A DNA stretch of 64,000 bases from Sulfuricella sp. T08 (GCF_000971475.1 NZ_DF967533.1:1-64000), one strand, 5' to 3'; shown: positions 54,493 through 62,882, counted from the first letter of the stretch. The notes: generated by a model from the letters alone, not told the origin. Translations and numbers: made by a program.

Positions 54493-55064
54493 TCACCGGC
54501 ATCCTACTGGCTGCGGGGGCTGGAACGCGCTTCGGCGGAGACAAACTGCTGGCACCGCTGCGAGACGGCACCCCGATGGGAATAAAGGCGGCGCGCAATC
54601 TGCTAAGCGCTGTTGACCATGGCATTGCGGTAGTGCGGCCGTCTGACCGGCCGCTTGCCCGTCTGCTGGAAAAGGAAGGTTTTCAGGTGGCGTACTGCCC
54701 CAATGCGGACGCTGGCATGGGGATCAGCCTCGCTTTCGGTGTCACCGCCGCGCAGGACGCGGACGGCTGGCTGATCGCCCTGGCCGACATGCCGTTCATC
54801 CAGCCTGAAACCATCCGCGGCATAGCCGGCCTGATCAGGGCCGGCGCGCCGATCGCCGCACCGCGCCACCAAGACAGCCGCGGCCACCCAGTCGGCTTCG
54901 CGCGCGAGTTTTTCCACGACCTGGCCCAACTCAGCGGCGACCACGGCGCACATCCCTTGCTCGCCGTCCATGCTGCACGCATAGAAGCGTTCGATTGCGC
55001 AGACCCTGGCATTTTCACCGACATCGACACCCGATCCGATCATGCCATGGCGTATCATGTATAA
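54489..55064 (+). CDS. mocA: Molybdenum cofactor cytidylyltransferase-like NTP transferase
   Basis: Transfers CMP to molybdopterin to make the cytosine dinucleotide form used by xanthine-dehydrogenase-type enzymes. It has 191 residues. The nucleotide motif LLAAGAGTRFGGDKLLAPL and the metal-binding ALADMPFIQPETI are seen. Its start overlaps the xdhC stop by 4 bp (ATGA), so the four genes from iorA form one operon. This supports the enzyme needing an MCD cofactor. Confidence 0.9.
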   Translation: MITGILLAAGAGTRFGGDKLLAPLRDGTPMGIKAARNLLSAVDHGIAVVRPSDRPLARLLEKEGFQVAYCPNADAGMGISLAFGVTAAQDADGWLIALADMPFIQPETIRGIAGLIRAGAPIAAPRHQDSRGHPVGFAREFFHDLAQLSGDHGAHPLLAVHAARIEAFDCADPGIFTDIDTRSDHAMAYHV

Positions 55065-55125
55065 TTAAAACACTATCGGCTTGGCACAGGAACTTTTTCT
55101 CCAGTGCCCAGTCTATGGTTAGCAT

Positions 55126-55498
55126 GGGGGCGACCCGGTTTCGACGTGGGTTGCAAAGCAGTGTAGGGCATACCGAGGCTCAGTTACCTCGTAAATCCAT
55201 CTGAAAAAAACTAGTCGCAAACGACGAAAACTACGCTCTAGCCGCTTAATTGCCGGTTAGACTCTGCACCGGTTGGTCTCTGGGCCGGCTTCGATCCGCA
55301 AGGTGAAAAGAGCAGAGTCATTCACAGAGACTCGTGTCGGTCCGGGTTGCTTGAACCGATACTAAACTTAAGGCAACTAGCGTGAATTCAGCCTGTTCGG
55401 TTGGCGTAATTCGGGCGAAATCAAATAATCGGACTAAGTATGTAGAACTGCCTGTAGAGGGCTTGCGGACGGGGGTTCGATTCCCCCCGCCTCCACCA
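55126..55498 (+). ncRNA. ssrA: tmRNA (transfer-messenger RNA)
   Basis: Rescues stalled ribosomes by adding a degradation tag. The 5' end GGGGGCGACCCGGTTTCGACG pairs with the CGCCTCC end, and CCA is encoded (ends 55498). The tag open frame GCAAACGACGAAAACTACGC.. reads ANDENYALAA followed by a stop. The T-arm is GGGGGTTCGATTCCCCC. A -10-like TATGGT lies at 55114-55119, 7 bases before the first G. The 3' end is a preferred integration site. Confidence 0.98.
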
Positions 55499-55541
55499 AA
55501 CAAACGAAAACGGCACCCTTGTGGTGCCGTTTTCGTTTGTT
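55499..55541 (+). terminator. Long perfect terminator of ssrA
   Basis: A 19-bp perfect stem (55499-55517 with 55523-55541) and loop CTTGT; the core is CGAAAACGGCACC / GGTGCCGTTTTCG. Its right arm contains the T-rich tract. Confidence 0.95.
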
Positions 55542-56167
55542 GGAGGCGAGGGGATGAGAACCCCCACTGGTTCGACTAGGCGAGCACTGCTCGCCTGGAC
55601 GCAGGAGCGAAGCGACTGCGGTTCCGAAGCGTAGCGCAGGGATGATTGGATCGCCCTAAGGCGAGACAGACACATCCCCCCCACCTCGCAGCCGATAGGC
55701 TGCACAAGACAATGTATATTTAGTTGAAAACCAGCGAGCACTGCTCGCGCAGGACGCCATGCTCAGCATGGCGGGCCCGAAGGGCCGAGGCTTTCGCGGA
55801 TGCAACGCGAAAGGCGAGCAATCCCCCCGCCACCACCAGAAACAAGAAAACCCGTTGAGAAATCAACCGGTTTCTCTTTTCTACCTGTCGAACTGGTTTG
55901 GTGTCCCAAACCAGATCCCAAACCAGATCCCAAACATGAACTGAACATCCATTGCTTCTGAAGAGATCGACCGGCTGATTCGGGTCGCAAGCCATCTTGG
56001 GCCAAAAACAGTCCCGCACGCAGATCGCGAAGGGCAGATATGCGCATCACACCCAGGAAACTTTGTAACTATACTAAAACAGTAATTTTATTACCTGCGT
56101 AGACGGGATAAACGGCGGTGTGGCCCAGGGACAAAACAAATCGCTGACGACGGAGGAAAGGGAAATT
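55542..56167. other. Decayed attachment-site region after ssrA
   Basis: No gene. It starts with an inverted, degenerate copy of the ssrA 3' end (TGGAGGCGaGGGGA...GAACCCCC, 55542-55567). Another direct degenerate copy lies at about 55819-55848 (ATCCCCCCGCCaCCACCA). Two nearly perfect palindromes, AGGCGAGCACTGCTCGCCT near 55577 and GCGAGCACTGCTCGCG near 55733, and three 12-bp units CCCAAACCAGAT (55905-55940, the third degenerate) are also present. These mark past integration events. Frames on the minus strand (GESNPRP type) are antisense to ssrA. Confidence 0.7.
55791..55820. repeat. 30-bp direct repeat, left copy (island boundary)
   Basis: CTTTCGCGGATGCAACGCGA... (30 bp) matches 63627-63656 at 27 of 30 positions; both copies run straight into a C-run (ATCCCCCCGCC here). 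The left copy is followed by the degenerate ssrA end copy, so it may mark one end of a 7.8-kb insertion. Confidence 0.75.
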
Positions 56168-57049
56168 ATGACTCGCCTTATGCGCAAATCTTTGCTGTGG
56201 CTGGCCTGCTCGATGCTAGTGCTGGTTGTCTCCGGCTGCACCGAGGAAAAGGCGCTGGCGCTTCAGTCGGCTGCCGTGCAATACCGCGATCAGGCGGTCC
56301 GGGCCTTGGCCCTGACTGCTAGCGGCATCCGCGCAGCCACGGCGATGCCCGCCGGCACCGCCGACGAGCTGGCCGTCAAGCTGAAGGCAATGAACAGGCC
56401 GATGGATGTGGATACCCTCGAATTCCTGCTCACCGGCGACGCCGAGCTGGCGCGTGCGGCCGGGGAGGCGACTCGACCGCTGGATGAGTTGCGGGACCGA
56501 GTGGTCGCCTTTTCGGCCATCTTCGACAACCTGCCCCGGGGGAGCTACCTGGCGAGGGAGGAAGTCAGGCGCGTCATCCCCGTCGCCTTTCGGATGAACC
56601 AGTCGCTGCTGAACGTGGCGCAGCAGATCGAGACGGGCACCATCCGTATCACCGACAACGCCCGCCGGATCGAAATCATCGAGGACAGCAACGCGGCCAT
56701 CGCCATGCCGGTCGGCGCGCAGCGGGATCTGGCGCTGCAGCGCGCCGCCAGGTCGGTGATGGATCTTTCCGCCCGCGAGCGCCAGATGCGGATGGACGCC
56801 AGTGTGAACCTCCTGCAGGCCGCCGAGATCGGCAACACGCTCATCGGTCTGGCCAGGAACTACGACCAGGTCGAGCTGCGGGATGTGCTCAACGCCTTGA
56901 ATGACGCGCTAACTCTGACTGGGAGGATCAGCCCCGAGTCGAAGTCGATCAAGCAGGCCCTGACACGGCTGCATGGCGCGACCAAGGCATGGGAGGAAGA
57001 TACGGTACTGAAGCCGCTGCTCAGCCAGCAAATCACGCGGAATGAATGA
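56168..57049 (+). CDS. Hypothetical lipoprotein
   Basis: I do not recognise the family. It has 293 residues with a lipoprotein signal: basic start, hydrophobic stretch and lipobox VVSGC, so the mature protein is anchored to a membrane. The rest is almost all helix, with heptad-like A/L patterns and no recognised enzyme motif. GGAGG lies 10 to 15 bp before the ATG at 56168; an upstream in-frame start is less likely because it precedes the signal peptide. It is followed after 13 bp by a 97-residue gene and then a membrane protein, so the three probably form an operon. Confidence 0.8.
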   Translation: MTRLMRKSLLWLACSMLVLVVSGCTEEKALALQSAAVQYRDQAVRALALTASGIRAATAMPAGTADELAVKLKAMNRPMDVDTLEFLLTGDAELARAAGEATRPLDELRDRVVAFSAIFDNLPRGSYLAREEVRRVIPVAFRMNQSLLNVAQQIETGTIRITDNARRIEIIEDSNAAIAMPVGAQRDLALQRAARSVMDLSARERQMRMDASVNLLQAAEIGNTLIGLARNYDQVELRDVLNALNDALTLTGRISPESKSIKQALTRLHGATKAWEEDTVLKPLLSQQITRNE

Positions 57050-57062
57050 TTAGAGGGACACC

Positions 57063-57356
57063 ATGGACAACGATGCCGAAATGCTCAAGCAGATGGGCAA
57101 CCAGATCACGAATTTGCAGGTGAAGTACCGCGGGCTGCCTCTCGACGAACAGATGTCGGTGCACCCGGCCTTGGTGCAGCTTTTGGAAGAATATGGGCGC
57201 TACCAGGCCAAGCTGCTGATGATAGGCATCATCACCAAAGAGGAGGACCTCAAGGAGATCCGGGAGATCAAGAAGTCGGTAGACGACGCAGCGGACAAGA
57301 TGGACCTGCTCGCGGCGATCGGCAAGCTTATCAGTTTCATCGTGGTCCGGGTGTGA
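57063..57356 (+). CDS. Small helical hypothetical protein (97 aa)
   Basis: I do not recognise the family. It is soluble and probably all-helical, with charged heptads (KEEDLKEIREIKKSVDDAA) and no signal peptide. Spacing of 13 bp to the lipoprotein gene and 25 bp to the next gene supports a single operon. Confidence 0.7.
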   Translation: MDNDAEMLKQMGNQITNLQVKYRGLPLDEQMSVHPALVQLLEEYGRYQAKLLMIGIITKEEDLKEIREIKKSVDDAADKMDLLAAIGKLISFIVVRV

Positions 57357-57381
57357 GCAGGGCCGCCGGGAGGAGAGAGAC

Positions 57382-58866
57382 ATGCGGAATGCGAAAGAGT
57401 CCATAACGCCCGAAGTCGTGATCAGAATGCTCGCCTACGGCACCTTGGCGGGCATAGCGGTCATAGTGATCTACTCGGCCCAAGCGCTCTACGTACAACC
57501 GGCGGCAAAGGCGCCGCCGCCGGCCAGTACGGCCCAGACAATGCCCGCGGCTGCCACGACGGCGCCGGCCGCGAGCCCCGCTGCCCCACCGGGCCAGCCA
57601 GCAGCCCCGTCAGACAAGCCCTTGCAGGCAGGAAAGGCCGCCCCGGCCGGGGCTGCAACGCCGGAGGCGGCACGGCCTGAGGACACCAAGACGATTAAGG
57701 ACGCACCCAAGCCGGAGTCCGCACCTGCAGGCAAGGCGGCCCAGAAGCCTGCCCCCGAACCCGAGGCAGCAGTCCGGCCGGCCCCCATGGCTAAGGCCAT
57801 GGCAGTATTGGGCACAGGTCTTCTCCTCGCTGGGTCAGCCCTTCTCGGAGGTGCGTTCCTCGGCTTTCTGTTTGGCATCCCGCGTTCACTCCAGCAGCAA
57901 AGCGTGCCGGAATCAGCATCTTCCCAGAGCGCCTCCGCTACCACGCAAGGCTTATCCGGCCGTGCAACCTACGGTGCCAACACCAGTCTCGAGCAGATCT
58001 CGGACTGGCTGACAAAGATTCTCGTCGGAGTTGGGCTAACCCAACTAACGTCGCTCCCTTCCGCGCTGACGCAATTCGCCGACTTTGCAAACCCCGGCCT
58101 CGGCGGGTTTGAGACCAGCGGCGTGTTCGCAGTCGCGCTCCTGGTCTACTTCCTGATCTGTGGGTTTCTCATGAGCTATCTCTGGACACGCCTTCGCCTT
58201 GGCAAGGCTTTCAGCGAGGCGGACACACTCGCAGTGATCCGTAGCGAGATTGCCATAGTGTCAGAGTCGCAAAAGAAGGCACAGGAACAACTGACCATCG
58301 ACTACGAGGCACTCAGACTGACAGAAAAGCAGCTTGAATCTGGGGATGTATCGCAAGAGGAGCTTGATAGAGCGTTACGCGGGACGAGCGACCTCTATCG
58401 GACGAATATCTACCAACAGGCAGGCAACGTACGACGCAACAATTGGCGCGACCCGAAGAAGAAGGCGAAAATGGAGCGCACCATCCCGATCTTTCGCGCG
58501 CTCATCGCTACCGACGAGAAAAAGGAAAAAGAGCGCTTCCACCAGAACTATGCCCAACTTGGCTATGCCCTTGCAGAGGCATCAACGCCGGATTACAAAA
58601 ACGCATTAGGGGCGCTAAACAAAGCGATCGAATTGCGCGGTCCAGCGGAAACTCAGGGCTATCTAATGTACGAGTTCGTTCGTGCCAAGTGTCTGGCCGA
58701 CCCAGACCACCCTGATCCCAATACCAAAGAGCAGGTGCTCAAGGATCTCCGAGTCGCCCTGCAATGGCCTGAGCTGACCAGCGCCATCGGGCAGGATGAA
58801 CGTTTATCCGCCTGGCTGAAGGCGAACCATGTTTCCATGAAATCGCTGCTCCAACATACCTCGTAA
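57382..58866 (+). CDS. Membrane protein of unknown function with FLFGIPRS motif and helical C-terminus
   Basis: A 494-residue inner membrane protein. A membrane segment at residues 13-35 is followed by a 90-residue A/P-rich linker (about 38-128), a second segment (about 132-158, ending FLGFLFGIPRS), a conserved-looking NTSLEQISDWLTKILVGVG (about 198-217) and a third segment (about 252-272). The C-terminal 200 residues are helical with TPR-like pairs (NYAQLGYALAEA, NALGALNKAIEL). The FLFGIPR and LEQISDWLTKILVGVGL strings recur in unnamed bacterial proteins (recollection, unchecked). Last of the three-gene set; convergent with the next gene. Confidence 0.8.
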   Translation: MRNAKESITPEVVIRMLAYGTLAGIAVIVIYSAQALYVQPAAKAPPPASTAQTMPAAATTAPAASPAAPPGQPAAPSDKPLQAGKAAPAGAATPEAARPEDTKTIKDAPKPESAPAGKAAQKPAPEPEAAVRPAPMAKAMAVLGTGLLLAGSALLGGAFLGFLFGIPRSLQQQSVPESASSQSASATTQGLSGRATYGANTSLEQISDWLTKILVGVGLTQLTSLPSALTQFADFANPGLGGFETSGVFAVALLVYFLICGFLMSYLWTRLRLGKAFSEADTLAVIRSEIAIVSESQKKAQEQLTIDYEALRLTEKQLESGDVSQEELDRALRGTSDLYRTNIYQQAGNVRRNNWRDPKKKAKMERTIPIFRALIATDEKKEKERFHQNYAQLGYALAEASTPDYKNALGALNKAIELRGPAETQGYLMYEFVRAKCLADPDHPDPNTKEQVLKDLRVALQWPELTSAIGQDERLSAWLKANHVSMKSLLQHTS

Positions 58867-58952
58867 CCTCGTTTGGTGCGATGCATGGCAAGAACCTCTT
58901 GCAGCACCTCTCCATTCGGCGGTCTAACTGACGTAAAGTCTTTGCTCAACGC

Positions 58953-60998
58953 TTAGCGCAGAGCTGTTTTGACCGGCTTGCCCTCGCCAAAGGAAAACCA
59001 ACCCGAGACGGCATTCTTCACTTTGAGCAGGTGGCCGGCGACGCCGGTGCCAGTCGCGGCAACCCACTGGAACGCCGGCGGCTGCCAGGTCTGCTGGCCC
59101 GGCGGCGGGCGCTCCACCAGCGCGCGCTTGTAGGCAGTGACGAGATCGGCATAGGTCTCCGGCGGGAAGCGCGACAGGTCCACGAACAGCATGGGCGAGC
59201 CGCTCTGCACCAGCTGCATGGGCTGCATGGTGGTGAGCAGGAACGGTCCAGGCGAGTCCTGGATCACGCCGAGAATCTCGCTACTGCGCACGGCGCCGCT
59301 GCCGGCAGTGGAAAGAGTAGCCAGCGCCAGACTGGATGCGTAATTGTCGAGCGCGGGGAATTTGTCGCCGCCTTCATCCAGGGCCGCCAAGCCTTCGTCC
59401 CATTCGGTCTTGCCGGGAATGCAAAACAGGTTGAGTTTGGCGTGCGGAATATTCGGGGAGACCTCGGTGCGGTGTGGCGTCGAGCCGATGACGGCATCGA
59501 GCAGTGCCGCGTAGCTGCGTTGTACCTGCGGAGCCAGCTTGCTCCCGAGACGCCGCCCGAACAGCACATAGGTGTAGGCGCCGTAGCCTTTGGCTTCATG
59601 CGCGGACGCGGTGAAAAACTCCCAGGCGTGAGCCTCGACCTGCCACCTCGGCGACATCATGGAGGCGGTAGGCTCAGGCCGCGGAGCCGGCTCCGCCGCC
59701 ATCGTTTTAACTTCCTCGCCCCGCCGCGGCTGACCGTATGCCGCGAGATAAGCGGCATCGGCGGCCCGTTTCGCCTGTTCATAAGCCTCTGCCGCGCGCT
59801 GGTAATCGCTGAAAGCCGCCACGCGCACTTTCTCGGCAAGCGCCTCACCTGCGGCTGCGCTTGCCACGGCTGCATCCAGCGTTCGCGGGTCGGCCTCCGC
59901 CACTTCGGCGTATTCGTCGATGCGGCGCCCGATATACACGGTGGCATCAATGCTGGCCATAGCGCTACGCAGCCGTGCCGCCGCCTCGTCACGCGCCGCC
60001 AGGCGCAACTTGGCGGCCGCGGCAAGCTCTTCATCCAATTGCATGCGGCAGGCACTGCCGCGCTGGCAGCGCTTGAGACTGGCGAGGCTCACCGCGGCCG
60101 CGTAGCTATGCGCATCGGCCTCGATGACCGCGTTCAGCGCGGCTTCGTAATAACCCTGCAGCGCGGCGGCGTGGGCCGGCTCCTGCTCCTGCGCGAGCTT
60201 CATCTCCCCCGAGAGGTCGCGCACCAGTTTCAGGCGCCCGGTCAGCGCACCTGCTTCGTCACGCAGTTGCACGGCGCGTTCAGCCACTTGGGCGGAATCG
60301 CTCATCACTTCGCGGGACAGGGTATTCGGTCTGGCTTTGTTTATCGCATCGACAAGCTCGCCGCCTTTCGCAGCAAACGCATCGGCGGTCGCGCGCGCCT
60401 GGGGCAGGCCGGCGCTGAGCTGCGCGCTATGGTAGCCGACACTGGAAAGCGCGGAGCGCAGAGAATCGCTCGCCCACACCGCCGCTTCGCGCGCCGCCTG
60501 GGCCTGTTGCAGCGCCTGCACCTTGCGTGCTGCCGCGGCATCTGCTGCCTGCGCACGTGGCCCTCGCTGCGTACCGCGCGCCTCGGCAAACGCGGCGGCG
60601 GCCTGCAGCGCCTTTTCCGCCGCCTGCGTGTAGTCTGCGACAGCCGCCACTGCGGCGCGCTTGGCTTGCTCCGCCTGCAGCGCCGCCTTCGACACCCGCG
60701 AAAAAGCCTCACTGCGCGCCTGCGCCGCGTCCTGCAACGCCTTGAGCTTATCTCTGTGGCGCGCTGCGGCAGCGCGCGCATCCCGGGCGTGGTTCTGCAC
60801 TTGCCACGCGGCAGCGCGCAACGCGGCCTGCTCTTCCTCGCGCTTGAGCGCCCGCTCGTACAAGGCCGTTTCGGCAAGGGTGGATCCGCTCTCTACCCGT
60901 TTCTCCTCGGCTTGGGCCGCGTTCGCGGCGAGCGCAAACCAAACCAGCATTCCGCTGATGATGCCAGCCAGCACGCCACTGCAGTGCGTCCGCTTCAT
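58953..60998 (-). CDS. Large secreted coiled-coil protein with unknown C-terminal domain
   Basis: I do not recognise the family. It has 681 residues from the ATG at 60998. A signal peptide (residues 1-30, AANAAQAEE) is followed by about 430 residues of alanine-rich coiled coil (for example ALQAEQAKRAAVAAVADY), then a globular C-terminal domain (about 465-681) with GAYTYVLFGRRLGSK, LNLFCIPGKTEWDEG and LFVDLSRFPPETYA. The start is chosen because it overlaps the previous gene by 4 bp (ATGA). Together with the next gene it may form a coiled-coil/membrane pair. Function unknown. Confidence 0.8.
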   Translation of the reverse strand: MKRTHCSGVLAGIISGMLVWFALAANAAQAEEKRVESGSTLAETALYERALKREEEQAALRAAAWQVQNHARDARAAAARHRDKLKALQDAAQARSEAFSRVSKAALQAEQAKRAAVAAVADYTQAAEKALQAAAAFAEARGTQRGPRAQAADAAAARKVQALQQAQAAREAAVWASDSLRSALSSVGYHSAQLSAGLPQARATADAFAAKGGELVDAINKARPNTLSREVMSDSAQVAERAVQLRDEAGALTGRLKLVRDLSGEMKLAQEQEPAHAAALQGYYEAALNAVIEADAHSYAAAVSLASLKRCQRGSACRMQLDEELAAAAKLRLAARDEAAARLRSAMASIDATVYIGRRIDEYAEVAEADPRTLDAAVASAAAGEALAEKVRVAAFSDYQRAAEAYEQAKRAADAAYLAAYGQPRRGEEVKTMAAEPAPRPEPTASMMSPRWQVEAHAWEFFTASAHEAKGYGAYTYVLFGRRLGSKLAPQVQRSYAALLDAVIGSTPHRTEVSPNIPHAKLNLFCIPGKTEWDEGLAALDEGGDKFPALDNYASSLALATLSTAGSGAVRSSEILGVIQDSPGPFLLTTMQPMQLVQSGSPMLFVDLSRFPPETYADLVTAYKRALVERPPPGQQTWQPPAFQWVAATGTGVAGHLLKVKNAVSGWFSFGEGKPVKTALR

Positions 60999-61189
60999 GC
61001 CTTGTCCTTCCCAGCAAAACGGGTCCACAGCCAGTCCACCACCCACGCCACGATGACGCCGATCAGACCCGCCAGCAGATAGGTATCGTCGGTAACCGGC
61101 GTATTCGGAAGCGCTCGCTCGTAGACGAGAACCACGGCCAGCCCCACGATGATGGCGAGGATGGCGATGCGCGTTGCGTGTCCCAACAT
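60995..61189 (-). CDS. Small two-span membrane protein
   Basis: A 64-residue protein with two hydrophobic segments (about 7-23 and 37-56) around NTPVTDDTYLLAG, and a basic tail. It overlaps the start of the 681-residue protein by 4 bp, so the two are translationally coupled. Unknown function. Confidence 0.75.
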   Translation of the reverse strand: MLGHATRIAILAIIVGLAVVLVYERALPNTPVTDDTYLLAGLIGVIVAWVVDWLWTRFAGKDKA

Positions 61190-61190
61190 G

Positions 61191-61403
61191 TCATGTCCTC
61201 CGCGTTAGCGCTTCCATACGGCTGGCCACGTCCTCGATCTTGACGTCGCCATCGAGGGAAATGGTGTCACCCAGCCACAGGCTCGCCGCCTTGAAGCCGG
61301 AATTCCTGAGAAAATCCACCCATGGAGAAAAAGACTTCGAAGTGTCGCTCCAGCCGTGGACAATTAGCACATCTCGATTTGACATCGCATCAACCCTGTT
61401 CAA
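61191..61403 (-). pseudogene. Truncated alpha/beta-hydrolase N-terminal fragment
   Basis: A 70-residue open frame with the hydrolase start VLIVHGWSDTSKSFSPWVDF (HG motif of the oxyanion hole). The nucleophile GxSxG, the acid and the histidine are all missing because the frame stops after RMEALTRRT, directly before the membrane-protein gene. It is probably the remnant of a longer gene cut off by a deletion or insertion. Confidence 0.6.
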
Positions 61404-61573
61404 CGCTAATTTTCTTGATCCGTGTTACCACTCCGTCGGCATACCCAAAGAATAGCGCGCCATAATTGCTTTATAGACCAATTTTCATGTTACGTAGGGT
61501 TCAACCTGGCAATTACATAACTATTTCTACAGGAATTATTATGTGCTATTATTTCTGTAGAAAGGAAGTTTTC

Positions 61574-61954
61574 ATGTCAAAAGCCGCTCAACAACCCACC
61601 CCGAAGCCAGAAACCGCAACCGTTCTGAGCAAGGCTGTTGCTCGTGCCGCCGAGCGGCTGGATATCTCACGATCCCTGCTGGCCAAGGTGCTGGGAGTAA
61701 GCCCGGCAACGATTACCCGGTTGTACGGAGGCGAATACCAGCTTGACCAGAATCGCAAGGAGTGGGAATTTGCGCTGCTATTCGTTCGCGCCTTCCGCTC
61801 GCTCGATTCCATCGTGGGTGACGAAACCACCGCGCGCCAGTGGCTCAATAGCGAAAACCGGGGCCTGAACGGCCGTCCGATCGAGCTCATCCGCAACACA
61901 GAAGGACTGGTACGTGTCGTTCAATATCTGGACGCCTCTCGCGGTCTCGTCTGA
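61574..61954 (+). CDS. Xre/ParS-type antitoxin
   Basis: A 126-residue antitoxin of the Xre-RES type. The helix-turn-helix is at about residues 25-50 (LDISRSLLAKVLGVSPATIT). The C-terminal toxin-binding domain of the MbcA/ParS/Xre family (DUF2384) carries ARQWLNSENRGLNGRPIEL and the end VVQYLDASRGLV. The ATG at 61574 follows an AAAGGAAG site and is preferred over an upstream frame. Its 3' end overlaps the toxin gene by 41 bp. Autoregulation through the Xre domain is expected. Confidence 0.95.
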   Translation: MSKAAQQPTPKPETATVLSKAVARAAERLDISRSLLAKVLGVSPATITRLYGGEYQLDQNRKEWEFALLFVRAFRSLDSIVGDETTARQWLNSENRGLNGRPIELIRNTEGLVRVVQYLDASRGLV

Positions 61955-62630
61955 GGCGCACGACTGGCGCGGGTCGGTTTGGCGCATAGTGGAAGCGCAG
62001 CACATCGCTTCCACCATGAAGATCGTCGACAGCCAGGCCGAGCAGGATCTGCTCGAAACGCTGCTGGAAGGCAGCAAGCCAGCCCAACCGGCCACCGCCG
62101 AGGCGCTCGATTACCTTCTGGCCACACCGTTCCGCTATGGTCCGTTGCGCGGCGGCTCTCGTTTCCGTTCGCTCATCGATCCCGGCGTATTCTACGGCGC
62201 GGAGTCGGTACGCACCGCCAGTGCCGAACTGGGCTACTGGCGCTGGAAATTCCTGAAAGATGCAGTCGACCTGGAAAAACTCGAACCCGTCGCGCACACC
62301 GCTTTTCGTGCCGATGTCAGCACGCTAGCCGTCGATCTTCGGCAACCACCCTTCAGCGCGGATGCCGCAGCCTGGACGCACCCGACCGACTATAGCGCCA
62401 CCCAGGCCTTTGCCCGCGTGGCACGCGAGGCCAACCTCGGTGGCATTGTCTATCAATCCGTCCGCGACCCGCATCCCGCATGGTGCATGGCGCTGCTGAC
62501 GCCGCAAGCTTTCGCAAAGCCCAAGCCGCACCCGACGATGCAAACCTGGTGGCTCGCCGTGCATCAGGACCAAGTCATCTGGCGCCGGGAGAACAAGTCC
62601 ATGACGTTTTCAGCCGCCCCCTGGGAGTAG
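61914..62630 (+). CDS. RES-domain toxin (NAD+ phosphorylase)
   Basis: The toxin of the Xre-RES system, 238 residues. Known family members degrade NAD+. The substrate-binding arginines are seen in RYGPLRGGSRFRSLIDPGVFYGAE, including the conserved glutamate, and GGIVYQSVRDP contains the conserved serine. The predicted start is GTG at 61914, in another frame within the antitoxin gene. The gene is intact. It lies in the region after ssrA, typical for mobile cargo. Confidence 0.94.
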   Translation: MSFNIWTPLAVSSEAHDWRGSVWRIVEAQHIASTMKIVDSQAEQDLLETLLEGSKPAQPATAEALDYLLATPFRYGPLRGGSRFRSLIDPGVFYGAESVRTASAELGYWRWKFLKDAVDLEKLEPVAHTAFRADVSTLAVDLRQPPFSADAAAWTHPTDYSATQAFARVAREANLGGIVYQSVRDPHPAWCMALLTPQAFAKPKPHPTMQTWWLAVHQDQVIWRRENKSMTFSAAPWE

Positions 62631-62684
62631 CAGAGAATCGAACCCTGGTTCGCAGAAAAAATGCGAGACAATAAAATTAATCCT

Positions 62685-62882
62685 CAAAATTTGCACTTCT
62701 TAAAATCTGTGCTAATTTTTAATTGTGAAGCGCCGATTTGAATTTAAAGAAGCAAACAGATTGCAGGGCGCTCAATAAATACTGCTAAAGCGGAGAAAAT
62801 ACAGAAACCCGTTCCGGCGAGAAAAAGCTGAAACGGGTTTCTGCTTTTGGGCCTTCCTGCCCGGCCCGGTCACGGCCGTGAA
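62685..62882. repeat. Approximately 200-bp direct repeat, copy 1
   Basis: It matches 63712-63907 with about 13 mismatches and 2 single-base indels by eye, on both sides of the cysteine-cluster gene. It contains the small RNA candidate at 62724-62848. The flanks outside the repeat do not match, and there are no terminal inverted repeats. Confidence 0.9.
62724..62848 (+). ncRNA. Candidate small RNA, copy 1
   Basis: A promoter-like TTGCAC (62691-62696) and TAATTT (62713-62718) with 16-bp spacing precede it. The predicted RNA has a helix AGCGCC (62729-62734) / GGCGCT (62767-62772) enclosing a GCAA/TTGC hairpin, an A-rich single-stranded part and a terminator CAGAAACCCGTT (62802-62813) / AACGGGTTTCTG (62832-62843) followed by CTTTT. 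The pairing is kept in copy 2 while bases around it differ. No protein frame is apparent. Confidence 0.5.

Noticed and set aside
55318-55741. Minus-strand frames with GESNPRP and GGNRTPV strings
   Set aside because: These are antisense translations of the ssrA 3' end and its inverted copy, a well-known annotation artefact.
55905-55940. Three tandem 12-bp units CCCAAACCAGAT as a possible CRISPR
   Set aside because: The units abut with no spacers, and there are no cas genes.
62636-62662. T-arm-like sequence (CAGGGTTCGATTCTCTG on the minus strand) just after the RES toxin
   Set aside because: It folds as a 5-bp T-arm but no acceptor, anticodon or D arm accompanies it. It could be a tRNA remnant, but the evidence is too thin.
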